Assembly (NCBI GenBank): GCA_023055505.1
Contig: JALIRH010000004.1
Coordinates: 9,667,368 to 9,731,367, forward strand
Length of the DNA: 64,000 bases
Source: Callipepla californica brunnescens
Taxonomy: Eukaryota; Chordata; Aves; Galliformes; Odontophoridae
Direction of reading: 5' to 3'
The translations under genes and the position numbers were made by a program. Under the pieces are notes generated by a model. That model was not told the origin of the DNA. It searched no databases and saw only the letters and a list, made by a program, of their open reading frames with translations. The first letter of the stretch is position 1; the number at the start of each line of letters is the position of its first letter. Positions 13,201 through 28,200 of this stretch are shown here, piece after piece.

Positions 13201-16200
13201 ATAGGTCAATATAAAGACACTGTAATAACTTTCTTTGTTTTTAATAAACAAAAAACAAACTTAGTTTGTAAGCGGAGTGATGAGCACAAAGCAAAACACG
13301 GAACTCATTTACTGCTTCTCAGCACACAGATATTTAGCCATTTCCAGGAAAGCGGGGCTTTCTCTGATTACTTGAGAGGACGAGCGCTGTGAATTCAAAC
13401 GAGTACCCTTCTTCCTTCTTTCTTCCAGATTTATTGCTGAGCACAATTTCATGTGTTATGGAATGGTCATTTGGGGTCAGATGTCCCAACTGTGTCTCCT
13501 TATACATCTCCAGCCTACTCACTGCTGGAGCAGCATAAGAAACAGAGAAGGCATTGAGGTTATTTAGCAATAGCTACAACGTTTGTTTATCGATGTTATT
13601 TTGATCACAAATCCAAAATATTGCACTGTATAACTGCTTTTTTTTTTTTTTTTTTCCCAGCTACTGTGTTAATGGAAGACTAAGTTGCACCGGCAAACTT
13701 CAAAATCCCGCAGGTATGGGACTGATGTGGCTTACTTTGAATAAGTTTTTTTCCACTATAAAATTGTGAATTCACAACCTATGTTTGTTTTTCATCCTTT
13801 CTCATAGAAAGCTGCAGAGCTCCTAAGAAATATCTCTCATGTTCTGACACCTTAGAAAACAAGTACGGAGCTACATGTGCCCCTACTTGTCAGATGCTGG
13901 CTACTGGAATTGAATGTGTAAGTTTCACAGCCCTGCGATATTAATCCTGTAGGAGAGGAAGAACTTGAGAATCCTGGGCAGAATTCAGTTTCTTTTATTG
14001 AAATGAAGGGAGATAGTTCTTCTAACAAGATGTGACTAAACAGCAGTCTTCTTTCCACAGAACATGGTCAATAAAAAAGTACACACATTCAGAAATACGA
14101 ATAAAGGAATTGAATTAAATGGATTACAGAATTAAAAATCTATTACAGATTATAAAATATGACAATCACCTCTGGCTCAAGTACTCTATAAGCTGCATGT
14201 CACTAGAAACTCATTAAACATGTAGTATATGCTTTCCATTCCATTCTTTCCAAGGTATCTGCTGTTGAAGATTGTAGAGTGCAGGTAATTGTAGAGTGCT
14301 AGGTGGACTATATTGCTAGGTGGACTAACTATGATCTATCTTCATAGTTTTTTTTACCTTTTATATTAAGGAAACAGACTGATTGAAGGAATTGTAATGT
14401 AATAGACTACCCTTATAATAAAGAAACTTATATTGCATTCTGTCTGAAAGACTGTTAGCAATGATAGACATTTCTCAGAGTCTTCAAGTATGTTTAGTAT
14501 CTCACACAATAGGTATATCTTATAATTTCAGCGTAAATAGTAAAATGATCAGTATATTAGCATGAGGGAATTCATAACATTGAAATCAAATTAAAAAAAA
14601 AGAACTGGGTATAGAGTCACCCTTAATATGAATTGCACACAAGACAAAATGCATCTTACGTTCCTTTTCATTTTGTAATCTGTTGGTCTTTGCCAGATTC
14701 CTACTAAATGTGAATCAGGCTGTGTCTGTGCTGATGGGCTATATGAAAATCTTGATGGCAGGTGTGTTCCAGCTGAGGAGTGTCCTTGTGAATATGGAGG
14801 CCTTTCATATGGAAAAGGTGAACAGATCCAAACTGAATGTGAAATCTGGTAAGAGTCAAACCATTTCCCACTGCTGAACTTCAGTTTCACTAATTTGTGC
14901 AGGTATATAACAAAAGCATTTAGCTGGCAGGAAAGTGTGGAGCAGCAAACACTAAAAGCTGAACAGAAGGAGTATAGTGACAAAGGATAGAGGAGGTAAA
15001 GAGAAATTAAAAAACTTGTCAGTATGTTTGTACACACGAATATGACAATGTGTATGTATAAACGAAAGAGTCATGATCTACTCGTCAGTTGTATTGGCTT
15101 CAGGGATGTTTGTGCCACCTCTGTATCTAAGGAATAAGGGCATCTGTTAGGTCATCTAACTGTAAACTGCATAAGGTCAAGGATTATCAACTCCACCTAA
15201 ATAAAGATGAGGGCAGTCTTCCTTCTTTTCTGTAGGTAAAAACAGCCTCCCAAAAAGGTTACTTGCATCTCTTCAGCTGCATTGTCATAGTACTTTATTC
15301 AATTTCTGGTTTCTAATCTAGAATTAAAAACACCAGCACCCGAAACATACATAACTTTGACATCTGTTCTCATCAACGACTAAAATAAATGAGCTTATAT
15401 CCCTAGTTCAATGGACAAGAAAACAAAAGAGACTTAAGATATCTTCTTCATCATGGATTCATTTTCTCTGCTATCCATAACTTTTATTCACGGATCTTAT
15501 ATGAAATGAGACTTGCTCACAGTGTGCACCAGACAATTAAATGAATGTTGCATATATAAAAATGTATGCATGTTAAAAGAATTAACTTAAGGTGGTATTT
15601 CTTTGGAATCTGATCATGGTTTCTCTTTTCACTCTTAGCACTTGCAGAAAAGGCAAATGGAAATGTGCTCAGAAATCAAGATGTTCCTCAACATGTAATC
15701 TTTATGGAGAAGGCCACATCACCACTTTTGATGGACAGCGCTTTGTGTTTGATGGCAACTGTGAATACATATTAGCTATGGTAAACTGCATCTCACGGAT
15801 GCTTTTGGATGTATCTTAATATCGAGAAATACTTTGTTCTAAATGGCTGATGAAAGTATCCTAGGGTGCATCCATATCCAGTAGAGCACTTCGAATCTTA
15901 ATGAACACAAAAAGTGTTTTCTTATTTTCTGCATCCTTAAAATTTTAAAATAAAAAATGTTCAGTTCCCAAAATGAAATTTTTAATGCACATGCAACCAA
16001 TTTCAGACTAAATAACATTTAAAGTCATTGATGTGCACATCTTCTGTACCTGTCAACTGTGTCTTTCAGTGAAGTGATGTCAACTTGACTAATGAATCAG
16101 AGGTCATCACTATTGCCTTCCAAAACAATGAAATAACTAAGTGTAACTTAAGAAGCAACTTTTTCCATTCTGACTACAAATATGAGGGTTATACAAGGAA

Positions 16201-19200
16201 TAGAATGGTTCCATGGTTCCAAAACCATGAAATATTCTAGGATCTACCTATTAACAACCACCAATGGACTATTTCTCATTTGAAAGTAAATAAAATTGCC
16301 CGCTGTACTGAAAGACAGAATTGCAGTCATGATGTGTTCAAGCTTTCTATACTTCTTCATGCTTACAAGTTGGGAGACTTCAGACACAGAGTCTATTAGA
16401 TTTTTTTGCATATGTTTTGTTTTGTTTTGTTTTGTTTTTTAGGATGGCTGCAATGTTAATAGACCTCTTTCCTCTTTTAAAATTGTTACTGAGAATGTCA
16501 TTTGTGGAAAATCAGGCGTTACATGCTCTAGATCCATCAGCATTTACCTTGGGGTAAGAACTTCCTTTTACTGTTATTCAAGAGAATGGCCATTTAAGGC
16601 CATGCTTGATTTACTTCTAGAAATGTCAGCTGTGTCTTGCCCGTGCTTAGCATAGAGCTTCAGTGTTATTAGGAAATGGCATAATTTTTATCAGTTCTTA
16701 TGTCAGTGTTTCAGTCCTCCACCCTCTTGCTTATAAAGAAGTCATTAAATTTTAAACTTTACCCACTCTGTCATAAGGCAGTTATTTTTTCTCCCAAACT
16801 CAGTCAAAAATGCAGCTGACTAAAACCAAGAAATTGTTATGATGGATGATCTACAAAACAACACCACATTTCTCTTACTCCAAGGTAGTATTTGCCAGTC
16901 CAAAATACATCCAGATCTCTACTATTTTACTATATATCTGTAAAATTACAGCAGTGAACAGTTATCTTCATTTCCACTGCAGTCTGACAGCTTCCAAAAT
17001 CAGTTAAAGTTCTGCAGTTCTCAACTGCACTTGAACACTAATGCACAGCAGTATCTTCTCACCTTAGAATCTTTTGTTGTAATAAGAGAGAAGTTGATGG
17101 ACAGCTGAGGTTTTACCCCAGTGAACAGTCACTGCAAGCAGTACGTGTTTGCCACATTACATTATTGCCAGTTTCAGCTCATCAGTGCTGCGCTCAGTTT
17201 CTTAAGTGTATGTTCCATACAAACCTTTCTACTGATTCTCTAGACACTGAAACACTAGGGTATGATGAGAACAATGTTTTGAAGTGCACATGAGAGTACG
17301 AGAGAGTAGAAAAGCCCAAGTGATATACTGATATTGCATCTTTTCAGTTATTTCTAACACATGAAAGTACATCTTTTCTACTCTGCTGGCTGCATACAGA
17401 TGTCAGTAATATACACATAAAAATCAATCAGAATGCTAGTATATCTAACAGTGAGACCGTAACAGCATATTTTCTTAATATTTCCTATGAAGATTTGCAT
17501 ATAAATAAATAATTAAAAAAAAGGAAATAAAAGCCAATTATTTTAAGATAGAATAACAACCCAAGGAAACTTGCTTACCTTTGAAGATCTTCATTGCTGT
17601 GGACAGTAAGTTATTCCAAAGTTTCTGGCTACTGTAAAAAATGACAATATGGTCTATAGCAGCACAGTATCTGGTCTGCAACAATGTGTCATGGGAAACA
17701 AAAAAATCAAAGCAAAACAGAAACTTGATTATTTATAATGTTACGCAACTTCACTTCCAGAACTTGACTTTTGTACTCCGAGATGAAACCTTCTCTATTT
17801 CTGGACAAAATCTTCAAGTGAGGTATAATGTGAAAAAGAATGCCCTCCACCTGATGTTTGATATCAGTATCCCAGGAAAATACAACATGACTCTTGTATG
17901 GAATAAGCACATGAACTTCTTCATCAAGATCTCCAGGGAAACACAGGTACAGCAGAATAGCTTCTTCAGTAAACAGTACTTCAGTTCAGATTTATCTACT
18001 AGTTTAATGACAGTTATCTTGACTCTGTATGAAAGCAAAGGTTACTAGTTATTATCTCAAAAACAACAGATATTTTCACTAAAGGCTGATTTTTATGTGA
18101 TTACCCTTCAGCATTACAGGAATTTTTGGAGCTGTATGCAACAACTGCATGTTTTGGTTGAATTTGGTCTCTTAAATTATGACAAATTACACTTGAGAGG
18201 AGAAACACATCCACTGATGAACAGGACCTCATGCACAGTTTGCAAAGAGCGTACAAGAGTATTCGGAGATCACAGTCACTAATAAAGCAGTAAAAAATAC
18301 CAGTAATTGAAAGGGAATTGAAGTAGTTGCAATCAACTGACAGTACTTTCATTTCATCCAGGAAACTATCTGTGGTTTGTGTGGAAACTATAATGGCAAT
18401 ATGAAAGATGATTTTGAAACCCGAAGCAAGTACGTGGCATCAAATGAACTGGAATTTGTGAATTCTTGGAAAGAGAATCCTCTCTGTGGGGATGTATACT
18501 TCGTAGTGGACCCCTGTAGCAAGAACCCTTATCGTAAAGCTTGGGCTGAAAAGACATGTTCCATCATAAACAGTCAAGTCTTTTCTGCCTGTCACAATAA
18601 GGTGAGAATTAATTAGGCCTTCTCTTAATTTATAGGTATTCTCACAAAGTGATCACGTTCCAGCACTTGATTTCCTCTTCCTTAATATTTTCTAATGGAA
18701 TATATGTAAAATATTTTCTGGCTCTCATTCATGTTAATCTTCATCCTTTCTAATTCACACTTTACCAGCCCTTTTGTAAGCACAAAATTCAAACATGAAC
18801 ATGAAGCGATTAGTTAAAAGTACTGGAGTGAAAAAAGGAAGAATTCAGTATCAGAAATTAGCCATTCTGTTGAGGTTGGAAAAGATCTTCAAGATCTTCA
18901 AGCCCAGCCCTCAACCTAACCTACCAAGTCCCATCACTAAACCATGTTCCTTAGTGCTACGTCCACATGTCTCTTGAATCCCTCCAGTGATGGCAACTTC
19001 ACTACTTGCCTGGGCAGCCTGTTCCAATGTTTGAATACCCTCTCCATGAAGAAATTCTTTGTAACATCCAAGCTAATCCTCACCTGGTGCAACCTGAGAC
19101 CATTTCCTCACATCCTATCACTTCTTACCTGAAAAAGGAAATTGGCACTCTCCTCACTGCAAGTTCCTTCTGGGTAGTTGTAGAGAGTAATGAGGTTTCC

Positions 19201-22200
19201 CCTCAGCCTCCTTTACTCTAAACAACCCCAGTTCCCTGAGCCTATTTTCCTAAGTCATGTACTGATCCTCATAAGCCATGTACCATGATTTGCATATCAT
19301 AAGACTTACTGAACCAGGTTTTCTGAGGGCAAATCTGCATTTTCAGAAAGTGACCACAAGTGACAAACGCGGATAATGCAGTGGTCATGCATAGCCACAA
19401 AAGGTGGTTTACTTTAAACACTTCTGCCTGAATGGGGTTTTGTCTTTTTTGGTTTGGTTTGTTGTTTTTGTTTTGCATCGTTTTCTTTTTTAACTGATTC
19501 AATGTATGTTCAGTATGAATTTAAACATATGTATCTGGGAAAGTCTCATTGGCTTCTGTTGTTATTTGGAAGATACCTACATTCTTGTTAAAAAGAATTC
19601 TTTGAAGTGGGATTGCTTTGACAAACGTTCGGAGGAAGTACTAGTTACTCTCACTTCAATGGAACAGATTCTCTTGACTTTCCCATGTACTAACAGGAAC
19701 CTACTAAAAAAACACCTTCTGAAAAAGAATGAAAAAATTAGGCACTAACGAATCCCAGAGAATTCATTACTTCATTTTCCCACACAGGTGAATCGTATGC
19801 CATATTATGAAGCCTGTGTCCGAGACTCGTGTGGTTGTGACATTGGAGGCGATTGTGAATGCATGTGTGATGCCATCGCAGTATATGCAATGGCATGTTT
19901 AGATAAAGGTATCTGCATTGACTGGAGGACTCCTGAATTTTGCCGTAAGTTTCTTTAACATTTCTTTAAGCCTGTTTAAGAGACAGTTATTGTTAACGTG
20001 AGTACATTAATACAGCAACACAAGAAATTGCTTATATATGTGCCTTCGAGGTTCCATTTTCTTTATGGACAAACAGTTGACTTCAGTCACCTGAGTTTTG
20101 AACTCTGTGCTTTTCCTCTGTGCAAAGCAAACAAAATATTATGTCTGTTTTTACTGTGGAATGATGAGAGAGAAAATAAACTAACCACAGAGGGCAGTTT
20201 ATTTTTTCTGCTGCCAAAGTATGATGAACAGTCAGCTTGTAAGCAGAAAAAATATGAAATTGTAAAAAAAACTGTTGTTTTTGGCTGTGATGAATTCATC
20301 TTCTATGTGAATGTCAAGGGAATAAAGGCAGCTGTGTTGGCTAGAACACTGTGAAACAGGAAAATGTCAGTACATCCCAAACACCATACATAGAGGAAAA
20401 GAGAGAACGAGGGTGGTATAAATCAATGCTGAAGTTGTCAGCTTTGATGGTTTTTTTCAGAATTCGCTGTATTATGCATTAAAAACTATGGAAATTCCTG
20501 CACTGTTAATTCACAAAAAAAGAAAATGACTTACATCACTAAAGCAAATTTCAATTGGCATGAGATACTGTTAATTCCAGTGGCAATTTTTTTTTTCCCA
20601 CTCACACTGCTGATTTTGTCCTCCCTTTACTCCTTTGAAAATGATGTTCTCTCTTTGAAAAATTCTGACCTTTCTCCTGGTTTTGCCATTTCTAGCTGTC
20701 TACTGTGAGTATTACAATTCTCACAAGAGAACAGGAAGTGGGGAAGCTTATTCCTATGGCTCCAATATCAACTGCACCTGGCATTACAGGCCTTGTAATT
20801 GTCCAAATCAATACTACAAATATGTCAACATTGAAGGTAATAAGTTATACTATTTCAAACCACAAAGCAGTAACAATTATTTTCTATGCTTTTTTCCCCC
20901 ATCAGTCATACCACAGTTAGTAATGTTTTCATTGATGTTACCTTTAAAGCAGTTTTGCTCTCTATAACTTACCTCTGCTGCTTTGAATGCATGATCTGTT
21001 CAGTACTACAACTAGTTTTACATCAAACTCCAGTTATCTTGATGAGAAATCCTCCGACCTGTGCTGAATTAAAATTACCTCTACTTACATAAGAAAAGAT
21101 GTAGAGAGAACGGTATTAGTTCAGTTAAACAAACAAACATAGTTGGAGAACTCCCCAAATTTTACTACATATGTAGTTCCTTCTGAGGATTATATTGGAG
21201 ATGCTTGCCTGAATGTATGAAGTTACAATCAATACAGTTTTTTAATAACAGAAATTTAAGATTCCAGATTATACATAGTATAGGTTAAACACTGTTCTCT
21301 GAGAAATGTAAAATGAATTTATCTTTCCTTTTCTTCAGGCTGTTACAACTGCTCTCTTGATGAATATTTTGACTATGAGAAAGAAAAATGCATGCCATGT
21401 GGTAAGTAGAGCCCTGTACTCTCATCCTCTTTCTCTACAGTAACTAAAACCTTTGAGTGTTTGTGAGGAAGGTATTTTCCCGATTATTTCTCTGTTAATG
21501 ATGAGTGGTCATCGCTGTATAACTTTTCTTCAAAATAATCTTACTGTTGTACTACTAGTACATAAAACTTAGGTTGATTAATAAAGTAATGAAAATAATT
21601 AATTAAAGTAAGGGTAAGGCTTCCACAATAAAGAAGTTCATTTTAGTCAGGAAGATGGAAAGTTATATTCATTCTGTGACTGATTTTCAAAATAAGGATG
21701 CTCCTGGAAGTTCCTTGATCTGATCTCTGTGTGGTGCTGCCCCAGGCATATTCAGTGCTTTCTTCAGCTAAGAGAACATATCATACAGGAGTAGATTGAG
21801 CTGGTGGACTTTACTTAGCAATCCTCTTTAAATTCTGAGGGTTTTAAAAATTATTTTAACTTAAAATTTATTACCATATGGTGGCCTACTCTGAAAACTT
21901 TTCATAGTAAATAATGTTGTGGATGGACTCCAGCTGCACAGTTTGGATTTTCATGCAGATGTAAAATTACTAGAAGAATTTAAATACACTTGTTTATTTC
22001 ATTTAACAGAATTCTTACCTGTGAAACCAGAATCTCAGCTAGTGATCTCATTTACACGCAAAAAACATTTCCATTATCCCTGGAAAGTGAAGTGCTCTTA
22101 AGCATAAAAATCATAAGAAGGACAGCAGAAACATGCTCCTGTTTATTTTTATTATGAGTTGTATTAGTTTCTTCATTATTGTCTGAGTACTCCCATGTGA

Positions 22201-25200
22201 AGCTTACCACTGAAGATACGTAGTAACAAGCATTTTGGGGATTATCACACTAATTAGCACAATCCTTTGAAAAGACTTCGTTGTTCTTTCAATCTGAAAT
22301 TTGCCTTATTTAGAATATTCTTAATATGATTCCACTTAAAAATGTAACTTGTTCTACCTTTATCTCACAGGATATGAAAGCGTTAGTGCTGCACCTGAAA
22401 TTTCTTCACCTTCAACAGGTTAGTCTAAGTAGTTGACTGAACAAGTACTTACACACTGATCTATGTCCTGATATGCATTTCTGAGATAAGCAGTATCCTT
22501 TACTTTTAGCTTGATATAATGGCATCACCAGTTATGAACGTGTAAGATGCAATAACAAAAAGTTAGTATCATAATTATCACAAAACATCCCAGAAATATT
22601 TGAGTAAATCAAGGCGCTTTCAGATATTAGTAATGTGTTTTTTTTTCTTAGTGAATAAGGATTTCTGTCTGTTCTCTGATAACAAAATCACACAAAGTTT
22701 TCACTACCATTTGTAATGGTGATTGGCTTTATAACACATGACAGTTTAAGAAGGTGGCCTTGGAAATGCATGACCACGTGCCACCAAGCCCCCAGTAACC
22801 TGATCCAGGAAAGCAATCTGTATAAACTGATCTTTGTTAGAAATTACATTACTTCATTAATGAAAATGAGAGTTATGGGGAAAAAGGTACAGTGGTGGTT
22901 TTCTGAACAAAGCTTCTGCAAGAATTCTTATTCAGTGTATTCACTGCACAAAACTTTAAAGAAATAGATCAATAATTTTTCTTAAATATTTTATATTGAA
23001 ATTAAGGTAGGAGTTATTTTCAGTTGTTACTCCTGATAGTAGTTTTTCATTTAACAAATATTTTTTTAGGCATATTTTAATAGATTATGAAGAATAGATT
23101 ATAATCCTCTGATTTTTTTTTTTTTTTTTTCTCTTAGTAACAGCGATACAGCCTAAAGCAACAAAAAGCTCTACGGCAGTCACAATACCCACAGCTACCC
23201 AACCAACATCACCTGTTACTTCTTCTGTGTCTGCTGTACCAACTGAGACCACACACCCAACAGTAACCTCAAAAATCACAGTTCCAAGAACTTCATCATC
23301 ACCTCTTGTCACAATAAAGTCAACAACTGGTAAGTTGTATTACTGTCTAAAACAAATTACGTCAGACACATTTTATATAGAGTTGAGCTATCACTCCGCT
23401 AGCTTGCAATGCCTTCCTATCTCAGCATCCAAGCAAAAGACCTAGAAGGTAGGTGGAGTAGGCTTCCAGAAAGCAGTTTGTAAACCGAGATGTTCAGAAG
23501 TATGAATGGAAAGTGTCTGGAAAGAGAAAGGATATAGATGACAGGTTAGAAATGCAGCCCAAATAAATTGTGTGACTCATCTGAGAGGCACATTAGACCT
23601 TCTGTAAGCAGTGAGCCAGCTCAGCTCACTGAGTTCAGTTTCAGCCTCCATTCCACAGCTGATCCAGTAACAGTCATGTTCAAACAGCACTGTCTCAAAA
23701 GTCTGAATAATAATGTGGGCAAGCTTCAAGGCAAGATCACAGAGGTATCAGTGTAGAGACTACTATTCTAGGATGCTGCTCTCAGCAGGATGGCTTCTCC
23801 AGTGTAAATTATTTTCTAACTGTGTGATCTGTGGATACTCATAATGGCATGCAACTTTCCACCAACATGCACTTCAACTAAAAAGACCTGGACTCAGGCT
23901 GTCAGAAAAATCAGACATAGAAAGAGGTCTCACTTCAAAGGACTAGAACTGGGATGAGGAAAGTCCTACAGTACGGTGTTATTTAGTTTTTTAATACAGA
24001 TTATAGACAGCTAATTAAGATTATCCAATGAAATTGTTATTTGGGTGAAGCCCATAGAGGCTTTTGCTTATAAATGACATCAAAGCTAACTCTTAGAAAT
24101 AGTATATGAAGAATGATTACAGGAAATCATAGAAAAAGATGTACAAAATGAGAACAAAGAAAGATATGAGGTAAGAGAAAACAAATACTGGTAGGAAAAG
24201 ATGCAGTTTAGATTATGGGAACATAATTGCAAACAATGACACCCAAAACGTTAAAAAGATCCAGGGCAAAAACTAGATATTGTGAATATGGGTAGCTTTT
24301 TTTTTTCTTTCTATTTTAATTATCACATAAATTGATTACTCAAATTATATTCCTTACCTTTACTCCAAAAGAACGTACAACATCAATTTTTACTATGCCA
24401 AGCATGACCTCGACAGTTACTACACCTTCCATAACTACCTCAGCAAAAAGAACCATCTTCATTGAACCAAAATCCGTATCTCCTGCCTCAGCAACGACTG
24501 CTTCAACAGAGACAGAAAAGATAAGTTTCACCACACCACTCCTAGAGACTACTGGTGAAAAAGAAATGAGAACCACCTCAGTACCTTATACTACATCTCA
24601 GACTGTAACTTTCAGCGAGCCTGAACTAACAACAGTAGGTAAGTGAAAGAAAGGAAGTCATTCTTACTAGATGTCTTGAAATCACAAATTAGTGAGAGAG
24701 GAAAATGATGACTGAAGAATTTGAATAAAAATGAGAATTTCAGTCCAATGCAGCAAGCATTGGACATCTGAAAAGATCTTGAAACTAACATTTCTTTTAG
24801 AGGCCTTTCTCCACCCATTCATTTCCTCTAACGAAGTAGGTTAAGGCAAAATCTCGCTGAGCTTCAAAGTGAGTTTTCAAAATCCCACAAAAGTACAAAT
24901 GTGCACTCTCCTTAGACAACTTCTCCAGAAAACATAAATCCTATCTATTACAAAAGAAATGACACTTTGGGATGTCAAGTACTCTGTATATCAACAATGA
25001 CAGCTTCTTCTATTGTTGTATACCTAGACTAGCAACTTACACCAGAGGCTGGGACAGCATGCAGGGAGAAGCCAGCTTTAGTGAGAAGGCTCCTGCACAC
25101 TCCCTCACAGTCCACATACCTCCCAGCCATGCTGTTGGGGCATACATCCAGGTCTTCTTGTGCTTCTTGTGCCAACAGTATCAGCTTAGTCTGATATTGA

Positions 25201-28200
25201 TGCACTTTAATTAGGCACCTTCCCAGACATCAAGCATTATTGAATATCTATTGTTCCTTATTTTAAAGAGAGTGAGGGAACTCAAGCAGCTACTGTGCAC
25301 CAACAAGTTTCACTAGGTGACTAAGAACGATCTGAGAGCTGTCATTGGAGTGTGACTCTGATTCACCTATCTGGGTTTTTCATGGGGTGCTCATGCCCAG
25401 CTTGGAGGGCATTTAAGGGAGATGCACGAATTTAGAGAGGCTCTTTTTCCCTCAAAAGGTCCAGGAAGAGGCAGAGGGTGCAGTTCTTACCCCAAATTTT
25501 GAGGGAGAAGTAGAAAGGGGAAGGTGAGGCAGAAGCCACTGGTCGTTTCTTCCCTCCTGCTCAGTAAGACTTTTGTGCCCTAACCTCAGTCCATGTCTTA
25601 TGCCTAGGATCTTTTCATTCCCTCCACCTTCCTTTCTTATCCTACGATCTTCAATAGACTTGTATTTTCCTCCCAGTAGCTGTAACCCATGAAAGACCAG
25701 CCACGCCACACACTGTGCCACATCTCATCACAGAGAAGACCACTCCTGTGACACTGGCCAGCAGCATCTCCACAACCTTTGTCTCCACAGAGGCCAGCAC
25801 TCCAGAAGTTCCACCAACAGGGATATCTCTGAGTCCCAGCTCTTTACCTGCCACCTCAGCTGTATCCATTTCTTCTCCCTCATCTCCACCCTCAACACGG
25901 CTGAGACCATCACATCCAGGTAAGACTCTCTTTGGCCCTGATTAATGCTGCTGCCTGCTCCTTCTAGCTCCCACCCTTCTCTTATAAATGTCACATTCCA
26001 CAGGTTTCACTTCTGATTTTCATTTTCTATTCCTGTTGCTCTTGCCGTGGAACTCAAACTCAGGCAGTCACTTTGTGCCTAACTACAGCCTTCTCCCTTG
26101 CTGCTTCAGGTATTAGATTCTGGGGCACAGGGCTTTATCACCCTACAGACTTGTTTGAGTTTCTGCCCAAGAACTAGCAGGTGGAGACCAGTAAACACAC
26201 ACACCATCTTGTAGTGGTGCTGTGGGAATAGAGTATAGGGAATAAAAGTCAGTGAGAGTGGAAGATTATAACTCTGGGATAGTTTCTGGTGAGAGAGAGA
26301 ATACAAGTATGCTCTCCATACAAAGGATGCCTGGGCCCTGATACATTCCATGGCAAGCATGGGCCAACAAATGCTGCCTGCTTGCTATGCAGATAAAGAA
26401 ACCAGATGCTGATCCTGGGTGCAAAAATATCACCAGCGGAGGGATGGGCAAGAAAATGCATGATCAAACTCCAGGATACATTTCCCTCACATAGACCTAT
26501 AGGGCTCCACATGCCCAGGCCTTCGTGGTACTGACCAGGACAGCCTCCTTTCAGGAGATGCCACAACATGCTTCGCAAAAGGATTCTTCCCAAGACTCAA
26601 CCATTGTTTTCTCTCATCACTTTCTTTGTAGCAAGGGAGCCAACCAGAGCTAAGACTACAACTAGTAAAGTAGTAACAGGTGAGTGCTCTGGTCAGGAGT
26701 GAGATAACAGTCTATGCCTCTTCCGTCAGTAGCCTCAGCTGTCCCAGGAGCCCTTTTCAGCACACTATGAAACAGACAGATGACCCACATTCAAGTAGCT
26801 TGCTGGTAGTATAAGTAGAGATACCTCTTCCCCTCTCAAAAACTCCAAGATAACCAGTAAGAAACAAACTGATGAAGGGTGTCCCTCAAAATGAATAATA
26901 GCCTGCCATGATAGGGGGAAGGTTGGTGGGATGAGAGATACTGGGCATCATAACCCCATTCATTCATTCTGATTTGAAGCAAAAGCTGTTATTGGGTCCC
27001 AATATTGCAGTTCCTGTCCGCACCTTCACGCAGAGATTTTAACATAAGAAATACTCATGTCACTCGCCTTTAGCATGTATAGTAACAAAACCAATCAACC
27101 TCTGATTTCCAATGGCAGCCTCCAAGACAACTGTGCCACCTCTCACCACAGAGAAGACCACCCCCATCACATCTTTCACCAGCACCTCCAAGACCTCCAT
27201 GTCCAGTGAGGCCAGCCCCACCAGCAGCCCAGAAGCACCACTGACAACAACATTCCCCGTTCCCAGCAGCATCCTCAGTACCAGGCTGCCATCTGCTGCC
27301 CCAGCCACACTCTTCACCTTGACCTCAACCTCTGTGCCAAAACCCACACCTACAACACTAAGGCCCGAGCCCTCTTCCCTAACAACCAGTGCTTCAACAG
27401 AGTCACCTACATCTGCATTCTCCACACCCTCTACAGCCAAAACCAGCCTGCTGACATCATCTGTTTCTTCTCCCTTCTCAATTGAGTCCTCAACAGCACT
27501 GAGCACATCACATCCTGGTAAGTCTCCCTCCTGCCCTATTCGTTGCTCTGCCTGTTCTTCCCAAATTTTGTCCTTCATTTGTGGTGTACAGCGTATACCA
27601 ACTTGTTGTCACTCTCCTTTGCCCACTGGTGGTAGCATTTTTGCTTTTGGTATTTGTGATGGTATACTGGTTTGGATGGAGTGAGCAGCTGAGCGAAGGC
27701 TTAGCTACCAGCTACGGTATCTTCACCACAGGCTGCCCTTCTCTTTGGCCTTCTTAGCATTCCCTCATCAGGGATTTTGGGGAATTCAGCTGAAGCAGTG
27801 GCTTCTCCCTTGGAGCATGACATGCCCAGCTCGATGCATGTAGACAGTGCCCTCTGTCTGTGTCTTGGCTGAGTCAGGCACATGCAGAAAAGCTCCTCTT
27901 CCAGTGAGATACAGAAGGTAATGAGGTGCCAGAGGGCACTCCCGAGGTGCTGTCCTTGCTGCAACTTTCTGGGGAGGAGAAGGATGGGGAGGGAAAGGAG
28001 CAAGAGCCACTGTCCCTTTTCTGCCCTTTACCCAGTGAGAGAAGTTGTGGCATGGTCTTATTTCATTGCCCATATACATGACCTAAGACTTTTCCATGGT
28101 AACAGCCCATCTCCTTTGCCATTTTTTTCTTGCCCTGCCACTCTCAACTGAGCTATGCTTTCTTCCTGCAGCCTCCACCCACAAAGTGACTACTGTGCCA

